From contig NZ_JBDJAW010000011.1 in the NCBI RefSeq assembly GCF_039649665.1, forward strand, positions 151,754-215,753: a stretch of 64,000 nt of DNA, read 5' to 3'. Positions 41,363 through 50,640 of this stretch are shown here, one piece after another. Source of the stretch: Microbispora sp. ZYX-F-249. GTDB taxonomy: Bacteria; Actinomycetota; Actinomycetes; Streptosporangiales; Streptosporangiaceae. The position numbers were made by a program, and so were the translations under genes. The notes below the pieces were generated by a model that was not told the origin of the DNA, searched no databases, and worked only from the letters and a program-made list of their open reading frames with translations. The first letter of the stretch is position 1. Every line of letters starts with the position of its first letter.

Positions 41363-43168
41363 TTGAGAATCAGCCGTGCGGCAGCACGTTGGGGGCGTGC
41401 TGGATTAAGGAAGATCGGAGTCGTCGCCGCAGGGGTGGTCCTGGTGGGCCTCATGCCCGCCACGGCCATGGCCGACGACGCCGATCCCCGAGCCGGCCTC
41501 GGAGCCGGTTGGCTGGATGCCCAGCAGGCAAGCCAGGGGCTGGAGCTCCTGGCCCACCGGGACAAGCCGGAGGGCTTCTACCAGGCCTCGAACCCGGGCA
41601 ACTCGTCGTTCGCGAACTCGGACATGGCCTTCAGCGGCAAGTACGCGTTCGTCGGCAACTTCACCGGTTTCAACATCTACGACGTCTCCACCCCCGCGAA
41701 CCCGGTCCTGACCACCTCCGTCGTCTGCCCCGGCGGCCAGGGCGACCTGTCGGTGTACGGCAACCTGCTGTTCATGTCGGTCGAGGAGACCCGGGGACGG
41801 ATCGACTGCGGCACGCAGGGCGCGAGCGGCACGGTGAACCCGGACCGCTTCCGCGGTGTCCGGGTCTTCGACGTGAGCGACATCAGCAAGCCGGTCCAGG
41901 TGGCGGCCGTGCAGACCTGCCGCGGCTCGCACACGCACACCCTGGTCACGAGCAAGAACGACCCGGACAACGTGTACGTCTACGTGCAGGGCACGTCGAG
42001 CATCCGCTCGGGCTCCGAGCTCGCGGGCTGCGCCAACACCGCGGCGACCGACCCGAACACCGCCCAGTGGCGGATCGAGGTCATCAAGGTGCCGGTGGCC
42101 GCACCGCAGAACGCGGCGATCGTCTCCACGCCGCGCCTGTTCACCGACCCGGCGACCGGCGCGATCAACGGCCTGCAGAACACCCCGCAGACCCCGCGGC
42201 ACCCGTCCGGCTCGTCCTGGTCGCCGTCTCCCGTCACCACCCACTGCCACGACATCACGGCCTACCCCGAGATCGGCCTGGCGGCCGGGGCGTGCGCGGG
42301 CAACGGCATCCTGATCGACATCTCCGACCCGGCCAACCCGAAGCGGCTCGACGCCGTGACGGACCCGAACTTCGCGTACTGGCACTCGGCCACGTTCAAC
42401 AACGACGGGACCAAGGTCGTCTTCACCGACGAGTGGGGCGGCGGCAGCGGGGCGCGGTGCCGTGTCACCGACGAGCCGTCGTGGGGCGCCAACGCCATTT
42501 TCGACATCGTCGACGGCAAGCTGCAGTTCCGCAGCTACTACAAGCTGCCGGTGGCGCAGACGAACCAGGAGAACTGCGTCGCGCACAACGGGTCGCTCGT
42601 TCCGGTGCCCGGCCGGGACATCATGGTCCAGGCGTGGTACCAGGGCGGCGTCTCGATGTTCGACTTCACCGACTCGGCCAACCCGCGTGAGATCGCCTAC
42701 TTCGACCGCGGCCCGATCAGCACGACCTCGCTGCTGCTCGGTGGCTTCTGGTCGGCGTACTACTACAACGGTCACGTCTTCGGCAGCGAGATCGCGCGCG
42801 GGTTCGACGCGTTCAAGCTGCTGCCGAGCGAGGACCTCGACCAGGCCGAGATCGACGCGGCGGCCACGGTCACCTACGACCGGTTCAACAGCCAGCACCA
42901 GCCCCGGGTGACGTGGCCGGCGAGCTTCCCGCTGGTGCGTGCCTACTACGCGCAGGCGCTGCGCACCGGCACCATGAAGAAGAACACCGCCGACAACGTG
43001 CAGAAGTTCGTCGACCGGGCCGAGCGGTTCACGGACGGGCCGCAGAAGAACGCCGCCGTGGCGCAGCTTCGGGCCGTCTCCCACCAACTCGACACCTCCG
43101 TCGAGGCACAGGCGTCGCTGTCGAAGGCGCTCGACGACCTCGCCGACGCGCTCAGCCGCAAGGCCTAG
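41363..43168 (+). CDS. Secreted LVIVD-repeat beta-propeller protein
   Basis: 601 residues from TTG 41363, eight bases after GAGGGG in an AAAGGAGGGG site; GTG 41354 overlaps that site and is less likely. Signal peptide ISRAAARWGRAGLRKIGVVA then AGVVLVGLMPATAMA. The mature protein is a propeller with LVIVD-type blades: VFDVSDISKPVQVAAV, LIDISDPANPKRLDAV and MFDFTDSANPREIAYF. His-rich SHTHTL and HCHDITAYPEIG segments could bind metal. C-terminal ~110 residues are helical. With the divergent DUF305 lipoprotein it likely forms an envelope module; the job is unknown. Confidence 0.9.
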   Translation: MRISRAAARWGRAGLRKIGVVAAGVVLVGLMPATAMADDADPRAGLGAGWLDAQQASQGLELLAHRDKPEGFYQASNPGNSSFANSDMAFSGKYAFVGNFTGFNIYDVSTPANPVLTTSVVCPGGQGDLSVYGNLLFMSVEETRGRIDCGTQGASGTVNPDRFRGVRVFDVSDISKPVQVAAVQTCRGSHTHTLVTSKNDPDNVYVYVQGTSSIRSGSELAGCANTAATDPNTAQWRIEVIKVPVAAPQNAAIVSTPRLFTDPATGAINGLQNTPQTPRHPSGSSWSPSPVTTHCHDITAYPEIGLAAGACAGNGILIDISDPANPKRLDAVTDPNFAYWHSATFNNDGTKVVFTDEWGGGSGARCRVTDEPSWGANAIFDIVDGKLQFRSYYKLPVAQTNQENCVAHNGSLVPVPGRDIMVQAWYQGGVSMFDFTDSANPREIAYFDRGPISTTSLLLGGFWSAYYYNGHVFGSEIARGFDAFKLLPSEDLDQAEIDAAATVTYDRFNSQHQPRVTWPASFPLVRAYYAQALRTGTMKKNTADNVQKFVDRAERFTDGPQKNAAVAQLRAVSHQLDTSVEAQASLSKALDDLADALSRKA

Positions 43169-43190
43169 CCGTGCTCTGTTAGCCGACCAG

Positions 43191-43215
43191 GGGGGCGTCC
43201 CACCGGGACGCCCCC
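43191..43215 (+). terminator. 11-bp hairpin terminator behind the LVIVD gene
   Basis: GGGGGCGTCCC, loop ACC, GGGACGCCCCC, starting 22 bases after the stop. Perfect stem. Confidence 0.85.
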
Positions 43216-43222
43216 GCGACCC

Positions 43223-43252
43223 GGGTCCCCGCCCAGCGTTGGGCGGGGACCC
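43223..43252. terminator. 13-bp hairpin, probably bidirectional terminator between LVIVD gene and rny
   Basis: GGGTCCCCGCCCA, loop GCGT, TGGGCGGGGACCC, followed on the plus strand by TTCGCTTT. Lies between two convergent genes, 8 bases from the hairpin at 43191-43215 and 60 bases from the rny stop. Confidence 0.85.
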
Positions 43253-43312
43253 TTCGCTTTGGCCTCGGAGGGTGTGGCCCGGCCGCCCCGCATGGGGTGG
43301 GGTACGGAGGCT

Positions 43313-44938
43313 CTACCGGGCGAACTCGGTGGCGCGGGACTCGCGGACCACGGTGATCCGGATCTGGCCGGGGTAGGTCAGCTCCTCCTCGACCTGCTTG
43401 GCGACGTCCCTGGCGATGACCTGGGCCTGGATGTCGTCGACGTTGTCGGGCCGGACCATGACCCGGATCTCCCTGCCCGCCTGCATGGCGAAGACCTTGT
43501 CCACTCCCTCGTAGGACTGGGCGATCTCCTCCAGGCGCTCCAGCCGCTTGACGTACGCCTCCAGGGACTCCCGCCGGGCACCGGGGCGGCTGCCGCTGAT
43601 CGCGTCCGCGGCCTGCGTGAGAACCGCCTCGACGGTCCTGACCTCCACCTCGTTGTGGTGCGCCTCGATGGCGTGGACGACGTCCTCGTGCTCGCCGTAC
43701 CGCCGGGCGATCTCCGCGCCGATCATCGCGTGGCTGCCCTCGACCTCGTGGGTGAGCGCCTTGCCGATGTCGTGCAGAAGCGCGCAGCGCTTGACGAGGT
43801 CACGGTCGAGCCGCAGCTCGGAGGCCATGATGCCGGCGATGTGCGCCGACTCGATGAGGTGCTTGAGCACGTTCTGCCCATAGGAGGTGCGGTAGCGGAG
43901 CTGGCCCAGCAGGGTGACCAGCTCGGGGTGCATCTCGGTGATGCCCAGCTCGACCAGCGCGTCCTCTCCGGCCCGCACGCACAGGTCACGCACCTCGGCC
44001 TTGCTGCGCTCGTACGCCTCCTCGATGCGCTGGGGGTGGATCCGGCCGTCGAGCACGAGCTTCTCCAGCGTCAGCCGGGCCGTCTCCCGGCGGACCGGGT
44101 CGAAGCACGACAGCAGCACCGCCTCCGGCGTGTCGTCGATGATCAGGTTGACGCCGGTGGTGGACTCGAAGGCCCGGATGTTGCGGCCCTCCCGGCCGAT
44201 GATGCGGCCCTTCATCTCGTCGCCGGGCAGGTGCAGGACGCTCACCACCGACTCGGCCGTCTGCTCGGTGGCGACCCGCTGCACGGCCAGCGTCACGATC
44301 TTGCAGGCGCGCTTCTCCCCCTCACGCCGGGCCTCGCTCTCGATCTCCCGGACGATCAGCGCGGCCTCGCGCTTCGCCTGGTTCTCGATCTCCTTGACCA
44401 GCTCCGCCTTGGCCTGCTCGGCCGTCAGGCCGGCCACCCGCTCCAGGATCTCCTGCCGCCGCTCGGCCACCCGGTCCAGCTCCTCGCGGCGGTCGGCCAG
44501 CTCGGTCTCCGTCTCGGCCAGCTTGCGGGCCCGCTCGGCCTGTCTGCGCGCCTCCTCGTCGAGCCGCTGCTCACGCTCGGCCAGCCGGTTCTCGCGGCGT
44601 TCGAGGTCGGAGCGCAGCTCCTTGAGCTCGGTCTTGAGGATGCGCGCCTCCTCCTCGACCTCCTTGCGCGTCAGCGCGGCGCTCTCGGCCAGTGTCTCCG
44701 ACTTCTTGAGAATCTCCCCCGCGTCCCGCTCCGCCTTCGTACGAATCTCCTCGGCCTCGCGCCTGGCGCGTTCGAGTTCCTCGTTGACCTCGGCCTTCAC
44801 CTCGGCGAGCTGCTCGGGTGAGGGGCCGGGCGGTGCGACGACGCCGCCGGTGCGGCGCATGACTATGACAAGGGCGGCGATCATCACGAGAGCCAGCAGC
44901 ACCACCGCAACCGCAAGAACGATCACGATCGTGTCCAT
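43313..44938 (-). CDS. rny: Ribonuclease Y
   Basis: 541 residues from ATG 44938, with GAGGGGTGAGCGC before it. Membrane-anchored endoribonuclease for mRNA turnover. TM helix (IVLAVAVVLLALVMIAALVIV), a long coiled coil to about residue 215, KH domain (GDEMKGRIIGREGRNIRAFE) and HD domain (VLKHLIESAHIAGIMASEL, ALLHDIGKALTHE). Full length. In this lineage it lies near recA/recX. It converges with the LVIVD gene across two hairpins. Confidence 0.96.
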   Translation of the reverse strand: MDTIVIVLAVAVVLLALVMIAALVIVMRRTGGVVAPPGPSPEQLAEVKAEVNEELERARREAEEIRTKAERDAGEILKKSETLAESAALTRKEVEEEARILKTELKELRSDLERRENRLAEREQRLDEEARRQAERARKLAETETELADRREELDRVAERRQEILERVAGLTAEQAKAELVKEIENQAKREAALIVREIESEARREGEKRACKIVTLAVQRVATEQTAESVVSVLHLPGDEMKGRIIGREGRNIRAFESTTGVNLIIDDTPEAVLLSCFDPVRRETARLTLEKLVLDGRIHPQRIEEAYERSKAEVRDLCVRAGEDALVELGITEMHPELVTLLGQLRYRTSYGQNVLKHLIESAHIAGIMASELRLDRDLVKRCALLHDIGKALTHEVEGSHAMIGAEIARRYGEHEDVVHAIEAHHNEVEVRTVEAVLTQAADAISGSRPGARRESLEAYVKRLERLEEIAQSYEGVDKVFAMQAGREIRVMVRPDNVDDIQAQVIARDVAKQVEEELTYPGQIRITVVRESRATEFAR

Positions 44939-45215
44939 GCGCTCACCCCTCACGACAACTCTTGGCAGGGGTCACACACGCAGCACGGCAGCACCCGGTG
45001 GCGTCACCAGGACAAATATGGTCGCAATGCCCGGACGCCCCGAGGGGCGGCCGATATGGCCCGAAGGCCGGTCAAAGTCTCTCGTCCGTCGTGTACACCG
45101 TTATGGCAATCCGCGCTGCGCGGAGTAACTCCTCACTGCGGTCGAGATTAAGCGTCAGAGAGGTAACGAGCAAGCAAAGATGCCCTGTCAAGTGACTTTT
45201 GCATGGTGCTATGGC

Positions 45216-46187
45216 TCACTCGAAGGTATCCGGAAGCCCATCTGACGGGCTGCCTTCGGCCTCGATCGCCTCTCGGACCACGCGGAAGGCCAGGCCCGGC
45301 GAGTAGCCCTTGCGGGCCAGCATGCCGACCAATCGTCGCATGCGCGCCTGCGGCTCCACCCCTCGGGTGGCCGCCAGCTTCCGCTCCACCAGCCTGCGCG
45401 CGGTCTCGGTCTCCTCGTCGGGATCGAGCCGCCCGACGGCGTCCTTGACCGTCTCCTCCGCGACGCCGCGCTGCCGCAGTTCCTGGGCGAGCGCACGGCG
45501 GGCGAGCCCGCGACCGGCGTGCCGGGAGCTCACCCACGCGGCGGCGAACGCCTCGTCGTCGATGAGCCCGACCTCGGAGAACCGCTCCAGCACGGCGTTG
45601 GCCGCCTCCTCGGGCACGTCCCGCTTGCGCAGCGCCTCCGCGAGCTGGGCCCGGGTCTTGGGCGCCATCGTCAGCAGCCGCAGGCAGATGGCCCTGGCCA
45701 CCGCCTCCGGGTCGGCGGGCGGCCCCTCGCTCGCCGCCGTGCCCTCCTGCGGCCCGTCGGGCAGCCACCCGCCGGACCGCCCACGCGGCTCGCCCCTGTC
45801 TCCCCGGCTGTCTCCCCGGCGCCGCCTGCCGCGCCCCTGACGCCGGCGTCCGGGCCCGGGATCCTCCCGGCCCGGCGCGTCGCGCTCCCAGAGGCCGCCC
45901 CCGCCGGAGCCCACGGTCTCGTCCCCGGCACCACCGAAGCCTCCGCCACCGTCGAAACCCCGGGCGCCGCCGAAACCCCGGGCGCCGCCGAAGTCCTCGG
46001 GGCCGTCACCGCCGCGCCGGCCGGACGTGCCACCGGACCGCCTGCGGATCTCCGCCCGCAGGGCGTCGATCGTCGCGGACGCGTCCTCGGCGGATCCGGG
46101 TGGCTCCTCGGCCGGCCCCCAGGGTCCGGAGTTCCAGTCCCCCGGCCCGATCTCGCCGTCCGGCCCGGGGAGCTCCTCACGCCTCAT
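45216..46187 (-). CDS. recX: RecX regulatory protein with long N-terminal extension
   Basis: 323 residues, starting eight bases after the recA stop. The C-terminal ~165 residues are RecX: AICLRLLTMAPKTRAQLAEALR, GLIDDEAFAAAWVSSRHAGRG and YSPGLAFRVVREAIE, the three-helix modules that bind the RecA filament groove and inhibit it. The first ~160 residues are low-complexity, Gly/Arg/Asp/Pro-rich, with GGARGF repeats and an RRRQGRGRRRRGDSRGD stretch. RecX is usually 150-200 residues, so the extension is unusual. It has an RGG-box look and may bind nucleic acid (inference). Confidence 0.93.
   Translation of the reverse strand: MRREELPGPDGEIGPGDWNSGPWGPAEEPPGSAEDASATIDALRAEIRRRSGGTSGRRGGDGPEDFGGARGFGGARGFDGGGGFGGAGDETVGSGGGGLWERDAPGREDPGPGRRRQGRGRRRRGDSRGDRGEPRGRSGGWLPDGPQEGTAASEGPPADPEAVARAICLRLLTMAPKTRAQLAEALRKRDVPEEAANAVLERFSEVGLIDDEAFAAAWVSSRHAGRGLARRALAQELRQRGVAEETVKDAVGRLDPDEETETARRLVERKLAATRGVEPQARMRRLVGMLARKGYSPGLAFRVVREAIEAEGSPSDGLPDTFE
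45954..45989 (-). repeat. 2 x 18-bp tandem repeat in the RecX extension
   Basis: GAAACCCCGGGCGCCGCC occurs twice in a row (plus-strand reading), coding the duplicated GGARGF hexapeptide on the minus strand. A partial third unit follows. Confidence 0.9.
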
Positions 46188-46195
46188 GCCTGCGC

Positions 46196-47320
46196 TCAGA
46201 CGTCACCCGGCTTGGGCGCGGCGGCCGCCTTGCCACCCCGGCCGGTCGTAGCCGCGGGCGCCCGGCCGGACGCGGGAGCGGGCGGCGCCGCCGGAGCGGC
46301 GGCGGGCTCGCCCGGCGCGTCGAGCCGCGGGCCGACGCCGAGCTTCTCCTTGATCTTCTTCTCGATCTCGTTGGCGATGTCGGGGTTGTTCTTCAGGAAG
46401 TTGCGGGCGTTCTCCTTGCCCTGCCCGAGCTGGTCGCCCTCGTACGTGTACCAGGCGCCGGCCTTGCGCACGAACCCGTGCTCGACGCCCATGTCGATCA
46501 GGCCGCCCTCGCGGGAGATGCCGATGCCGTAGAGGATGTCGAAGTCGGCCTGGCGGAAGGGCGGGGCCATCTTGTTCTTGACGACCTTCACCCGGGTCCG
46601 GTTGCCGACCGGCTCGGTGCCGTCCTTGAGCGTCTCGATCCTGCGCACGTCGAGCCGCACCGACGCGTAGAACTTCAGCGCCTTGCCACCCGTGGTGGTC
46701 TCGGGGCTGCCGAACATGACGCCGATCTTCTCGCGGAGCTGGTTGATGAAGATGGCGGTCGTCCGGGTCTGGTTCAGGGCGCCGGCGACCTTGCGCAGGG
46801 CCTGCGACATGAGCCGGGCCTGGAGACCGACGTGGCTGTCGCCCATCTCGCCCTCGATCTCGGCCTTCGGCACGAGGGCAGCCACCGAGTCGATCACGAT
46901 GATGTCGACGGCGCCGGAGCGGATCAGCATGTCCGCGATCTCGAGCGCCTGCTCACCGGTGTCCGGCTGGGACACGAGCAGCGCGTCGACGTCGACCCCC
47001 AGCTTCTTCGCGTACTCGGGGTCGAGGGCGTGCTCGGCGTCGATGAAGGCGGCGATGCCGCCGCCCTTCTGGGCGTTGGCCACGGCGTGCAGGGCGACGG
47101 TCGTCTTACCGGAGGACTCGGGGCCGTACACCTCGACGATGCGGCCACGGGGGAAGCCGCCGATGCCGAGTGCGACGTCGAGGGCGATCGCACCGGTGGG
47201 GATGACCTCGATCGGGGCACGCGCGTCGTCTCCGAGGCGCATGACGGTGCCCTTGCCGAACTGCCGCTCGATTTGCGCGAGGGCGGTCTCAAGGGCCTTC
47301 TCGCGGTCGTTGATTGCCAT
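46196..47320 (-). CDS. recA: Recombinase RecA
   Basis: 374 residues. Forms the ATP-dependent filament on single-stranded DNA for recombination, repair and LexA self-cleavage. Walker A GPESSGKT at 66-73, the [19 protein letters not shown] region, Walker [14 protein letters not shown], and loop 2 region [20 protein letters not shown]. The C-terminal ~40 residues are Ala/Pro/Gly-rich, as in other actinobacterial RecA. ATG start with GGGGG upstream. The promoter carries an SOS box. Confidence 0.98.
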   Translation of the reverse strand: MAINDREKALETALAQIERQFGKGTVMRLGDDARAPIEVIPTGAIALDVALGIGGFPRGRIVEVYGPESSGKTTVALHAVANAQKGGGIAAFIDAEHALDPEYAKKLGVDVDALLVSQPDTGEQALEIADMLIRSGAVDIIVIDSVAALVPKAEIEGEMGDSHVGLQARLMSQALRKVAGALNQTRTTAIFINQLREKIGVMFGSPETTTGGKALKFYASVRLDVRRIETLKDGTEPVGNRTRVKVVKNKMAPPFRQADFDILYGIGISREGGLIDMGVEHGFVRKAGAWYTYEGDQLGQGKENARNFLKNNPDIANEIEKKIKEKLGVGPRLDAPGEPAAAPAAPPAPASGRAPAATTGRGGKAAAAPKPGDV

Positions 47321-47647
47321 TGGGTGCCCCCTGGAGGGTGGTCGTCTGCTCGGTCACCGAAAAGCTACGGGGTGCCACCGACATTTTCCGGAGCTTCCCG
47401 CACACCGCCCGGGAGGCGGGCCGGGAACCTGCCGCGCCCCGGCGACCTGACGGCGCGCACCCCGGAGGCGACCAGTCCAATATAGCCGAACGACTGTTCG
47501 ATCACATGCCGAACCGCCGCAGGCGGGAGACGAACGGCGTCCCGACCGCGCCGTTGCATAACCGGGCGTTACCCGCCCATGGTTGCCAGCTCGCCGACCT
47601 GGGACGATCCTTGTAGCCAAAGCTGGATCTCCCGCTGGAGGGGCCAC
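47321..47647. other. recA upstream region, divergent from a small gene
   Basis: 327 bases between divergent genes. Besides the SOS box/promoter at 47479-47501 nothing else was recognised. The message leader of recA would be about 150 bases. Confidence 0.6.
47479..47501 (-). promoter_or_regulatory. SOS box and -10 of the recA promoter
   Basis: CGAAC-GACT-GTTCG at 47487-47500 matches the actinobacterial LexA site (consensus TCGAAC-N4-GTTCGA) at 11 of 12 positions, counting A47501. On the minus strand a TATATT box (47484-47479) follows after two bases, so LexA would cover the RNA polymerase site. No lexA gene is in the window. Confidence 0.88.
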
Positions 47648-47923
47648 GTGACGGGCACCGGCGACTACAGCGGACAGCGCCTGACCCACCTCGCGGCGCT
47701 CGCGGCACGGCTCCCCGAACACGGCCTCGCCGCGCGCCTGCTCGGCACGGACGACCCGGTCCTGTCCGTCCGGCACCCGGGCACCGGCAGGCAGACGATC
47801 GTCTTCGCGACGCCCGCCAGGCAAGGGTGGATGTTCCTGTGGGCCCCGGGCGGCCAGGAGAGCGCCGACGACCCCGGCCGCGCGGCCGAGATGATCAGCC
47901 GGACGCTCTCCGGGCACCCCTGA
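47648..47923 (+). CDS. Small conserved-looking protein, 91 residues
   Basis: GTG start at 47648 after GGAGGGGCCAC; the frame is open upstream to ATG 47579 but without a site. Begins VTGTGDYSGQRLTHLAALAARLPEHG and continues TGRQTIVFATPARQGWMFLWAPGG. GC-biased codon use. Not recognised; similar short proteins without known function occur in actinomycetes. Divergent from recA, convergent with the exporter operon. Confidence 0.65.
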   Translation: MTGTGDYSGQRLTHLAALAARLPEHGLAARLLGTDDPVLSVRHPGTGRQTIVFATPARQGWMFLWAPGGQESADDPGRAAEMISRTLSGHP

Positions 47924-47941
47924 CCCTCCCGGACCGGGCCG

Positions 47942-49027
47942 TCAGCGGACGACTTCGCCCAGCTTGACCCGGGCGCCGGTGCGGAGCACCGCCCGCCGGT
48001 AGACGCGGGCCGCGCCCAGCAGGACGGCGGCCACGGCCACGACCATGAGCACTCCGGCGATGAGGATCTCCATCAGCGGCACGTCCGCGGCCGCCGTACG
48101 CACCGGCATGACCATCGACGAGAACGGCGGCACGAGCGACAGGACGCGCGCGAGTGTGCCGGTGGGCTCGACGGCGGCGAAGTAGGCCGTCACGTAGGTG
48201 AGCATCATCAGCGTGGTCATCGGCGTCAGGACGCTGTTGAGCTCCTCCTGCCGCGAGACCAGCGAGCCGAAGGCGGCGGCGAGCGCCGAGAAGAAGGCGT
48301 AGCCGAGCACGAACCAGACGATCGCGCTGACCACGATCCCCGCCATTCCGGGCGGCAGGTCGGCCGTGAAGCCGGTCGCGAAGGACACCGCGAGGCCGAC
48401 GACGATGATCACGGCGAGGTTGATCAGTCCCAGCGCGCCCAGCCCGACGATCTTGCCGCCGAGGAGCTGCCAGGGGCGCACCGAGGTGAGCAGGATCTCG
48501 ACGATGCGGCTGCCCTTCTCCTCCACCACGCCCATGGCGACGTACATCGCGCTGTAGATGAGCAGGAAGAACAGCACCATCACGAGGAGTGTGGCGAGCC
48601 CGGTGCGCACGCTCTGGTACTGGGCGTCGGCGCCGACCGACTCCACCTGCAGCGGGGTGATCGTGACGCCGGCCGCCTTGATCTGGGCGTCCCGGTGTGC
48701 GGCTTCGAGGATCAGCCCGAGCCGCTGGTCGAGTTCGCCGTTCGCGACGACCCTGCCGCCGTCGATCAGGGCCGCGTCGACGTCCCCGTCGATCACGGCC
48801 TTCCGCGCCGCCGCCTCGTCCGGCAGCCGGGAGTACTCCAGCTGGGCGACCGGCGCGGGCGCGTTCCCCACCACGCCCACGTCGTAGGTGTCGCCGCCGC
48901 CCAGGACCTTCGGCAGGAACGCGAGCGCGGCCACCAGGACGGCACTGACCGCCAGGCTGATCAGGAACGACTTCGTCCTGACGCGCGTGCGGATCTCCCG
49001 CTGGGCCACCAGCATCAGCCCGTTCAT
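47942..49027 (-). CDS. ABC-2 type export permease
   Basis: 361 residues; the ATG overlaps the ATPase stop (ATGA). NatB/ABC-2 fold: TM1 at FLISLAVSAVLVAALAFLP, a large outside loop of about 130 residues (GVVGNAPAPVAQLEYSRLPDE), then five helices including LLVMVLFFLLIYSAMYVAMGVV, the conserved EEKGSRIVEILLTSVRPWQLL and the C-terminal VLMVVAVAAVLLGAARVY. Most like the sodium or lipid-type NatAB exporters. Substrate unknown. Confidence 0.93.
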   Translation of the reverse strand: MNGLMLVAQREIRTRVRTKSFLISLAVSAVLVAALAFLPKVLGGGDTYDVGVVGNAPAPVAQLEYSRLPDEAAARKAVIDGDVDAALIDGGRVVANGELDQRLGLILEAAHRDAQIKAAGVTITPLQVESVGADAQYQSVRTGLATLLVMVLFFLLIYSAMYVAMGVVEEKGSRIVEILLTSVRPWQLLGGKIVGLGALGLINLAVIIVVGLAVSFATGFTADLPPGMAGIVVSAIVWFVLGYAFFSALAAAFGSLVSRQEELNSVLTPMTTLMMLTYVTAYFAAVEPTGTLARVLSLVPPFSSMVMPVRTAAADVPLMEILIAGVLMVVAVAAVLLGAARVYRRAVLRTGARVKLGEVVR

Positions 49028-49902
49028 GCCACCGCCTCCCTGAAGATCTCGGCCAGCGTGGGCTGCCTGCGGCCGAAGTGCTCCACCTTGCCCGCGCCCA
49101 TCGCCGTACGGAGGATGGCCTGGTCGTCGCCCTCCTCGCACAGCAGGACGTCGCGGTCGCCCTCCCGGGTCAGCTCGCCGGGCAGGCCGTCGGCCCAGCC
49201 GGGCGCGGCGTCCCTGACCACGACACGCAGCACCCCGCGGCCCTCCCGCTCCCGCAGCTCGTCCACCGGGCCGTGCGCCACCATGCGGCCCGCCGAGATG
49301 ATGCCGACCGAGTCGCAGAGCCGTTCGACCACGTCGAGCTGGTGACTCGAGAAGATCACCGGCACGCCCGCGGCGGCACGGTCCTTCAGCACCTCCGCGA
49401 GCGCGTCGACCGCCAGCGGATCGAGGCCCGAGAACGGCTCGTCGAGGATCAGGACCGCCGGCTCGTGGACGAGCGCGACCGCGAGCTGCACCCGCTGCTG
49501 GTTGCCGAGCGACAGCGCCTCGACGGCGTCGTCGCGCCGCTCCACCAGGCCGAGCCGCTCGATCAGCGCGGCCGTGGCCGCGCGCGCGGCGGACGGGGCG
49601 AGCCCGTGCAGCCTGCCGAAGTATTCGACCTGCTCCGCGACCTTCATCTTCTGGTAGAGGCCACGCTCCTCCGGCATGTAGCCGAAGGCGCGGCGGTCGT
49701 CGTACGTCACCGGGTGACCGTCGAGACGCACCTCGCCGGAGTCGGCGTCCAGCACGCCCATGACGATCCGCATCGTGGTGGTCTTGCCCGCGCCGTTGGC
49801 GCCGACGAACCCGAACATCTCGCCGGGCCGTACGGTGAGGCCCACCCCGTCGAGCGCGGTCTTGTCTCCGTAGCGTTTACGCAGGTCGTCGAGTTCAAGC
49901 AC
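49024..49902 (-). CDS. ABC exporter ATPase
   Basis: 292 residues from GTG 49902, nine bases after GGAGG; an ATG 33 bases upstream would add residues inside the regulator gene. Walker A GANGAGKTT, signature SLGNQQR (a common NatA variant of LSGGQ), Walker B VLILDEPFSGLDP, H-loop FSSHQLD. C-terminal ~60 residues (RVVVRDAAPGWADGLPG) are the NatA-type extension. It works with the ABC-2 permease next to it. The start overlaps the regulator's last codons by 8 bases. Confidence 0.94.
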   Translation of the reverse strand: MLELDDLRKRYGDKTALDGVGLTVRPGEMFGFVGANGAGKTTTMRIVMGVLDADSGEVRLDGHPVTYDDRRAFGYMPEERGLYQKMKVAEQVEYFGRLHGLAPSAARAATAALIERLGLVERRDDAVEALSLGNQQRVQLAVALVHEPAVLILDEPFSGLDPLAVDALAEVLKDRAAAGVPVIFSSHQLDVVERLCDSVGIISAGRMVAHGPVDELREREGRGVLRVVVRDAAPGWADGLPGELTREGDRDVLLCEEGDDQAILRTAMGAGKVEHFGRRQPTLAEIFREAVA

Positions 49903-50203
49903 GGGGGGTTGCCTCCACAATTCGTCGCAGGACATTCATGTAGGTCTCGAAGGCCGTACGTCCCCGATCGGTCAGCGAGAGCCACGTGCGCGCCCGCTTG
50001 CCGACGAAGGTCTTCTCCACGCGGACGTAGCCGGCCTCTTCGAGCGTGAGGATGTGCTTGCTGAGCAGCGAGTCGCTGACCTCGATGGTGTCGCGGAGGA
50101 AGCGGAAGTCGGCCTTCTCCGCCGCGGCCAGGGCCGCCATGATGGACAGCCGCACCGGCGCGTGGATGATCTCGTCGAGCTCGTGGCGCGGGTGGGTGGT
50201 CAT
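49895..50203 (-). CDS. Winged-helix (ArsR/MarR-like, HTH_34) regulator of the exporter operon
   Basis: 102 residues; ATG overlaps the previous stop (ATGA). Single winged helix: APVRLSIMAALAAAEKADFRF, RDTIEVSDSLLSKHILTLEE and AGYVRVEKTFVGKRARTWLS. No metal-binding cysteines. This type is regularly found with a four-helix protein and an ABC-2 exporter. It likely binds the inverted repeat at 50641-50663 and represses its own operon (inferred). Confidence 0.9.
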   Translation of the reverse strand: MTTHPRHELDEIIHAPVRLSIMAALAAAEKADFRFLRDTIEVSDSLLSKHILTLEEAGYVRVEKTFVGKRARTWLSLTDRGRTAFETYMNVLRRIVEATPRA

Positions 50204-50631
50204 CGGTTCCTCATCAGGCGGAGCCCGCCGTACACCAGGGGCAGCCCGGCGAGCACCGACAGAGCGACGAGCGCCGCCGTCCAGCCCGCCGTGGGCCTGT
50301 CGGGCAGCATCCAGACGCCGGCGACGAACGGCAGCATCATCGTCACCACGTACGCCGCCGAGACCGGCCCGTTGATCCGCTTCATCAGCCGGTCGTGGAC
50401 CCGCAGCCGGGCCATGTACACACACAGGGCGACCGTCAGGACGATCCATCCGATTCCGGCGATCAACGGCAGCGGGTGGAAGCCGAAGAACATCGCCGGC
50501 CAGTAGACCATCGTGGCCAGGCCCACCAGCAGGTACGCCCGTCCGGGCCCGCGCGAGGAATGCCGGACCCGCCGGTCCACGCGTCCGATCTCCCGGAGCG
50601 CCTCATCCGGGGTGAGGTGGTCTCCACCCAT
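50200..50631 (-). CDS. Four-helix membrane protein, first gene of the exporter operon
   Basis: 143 residues with about four hydrophobic helices: AYLLVGLATMVYWPAMFFGF, PLIAGIGWIVLTVALCVYM, AAYVVTMMLPFVAGVWML and AALVALSVLAGLPLVYGGL. Good start (GGAGGA before the ATG). Precedes the regulator gene, as in similar operons. It might sense the signal or support the exporter; no motif identifies it. Confidence 0.85.
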   Translation of the reverse strand: MGGDHLTPDEALREIGRVDRRVRHSSRGPGRAYLLVGLATMVYWPAMFFGFHPLPLIAGIGWIVLTVALCVYMARLRVHDRLMKRINGPVSAAYVVTMMLPFVAGVWMLPDRPTAGWTAALVALSVLAGLPLVYGGLRLMRNR

Positions 50632-50640
50632 ATGCTTCCT

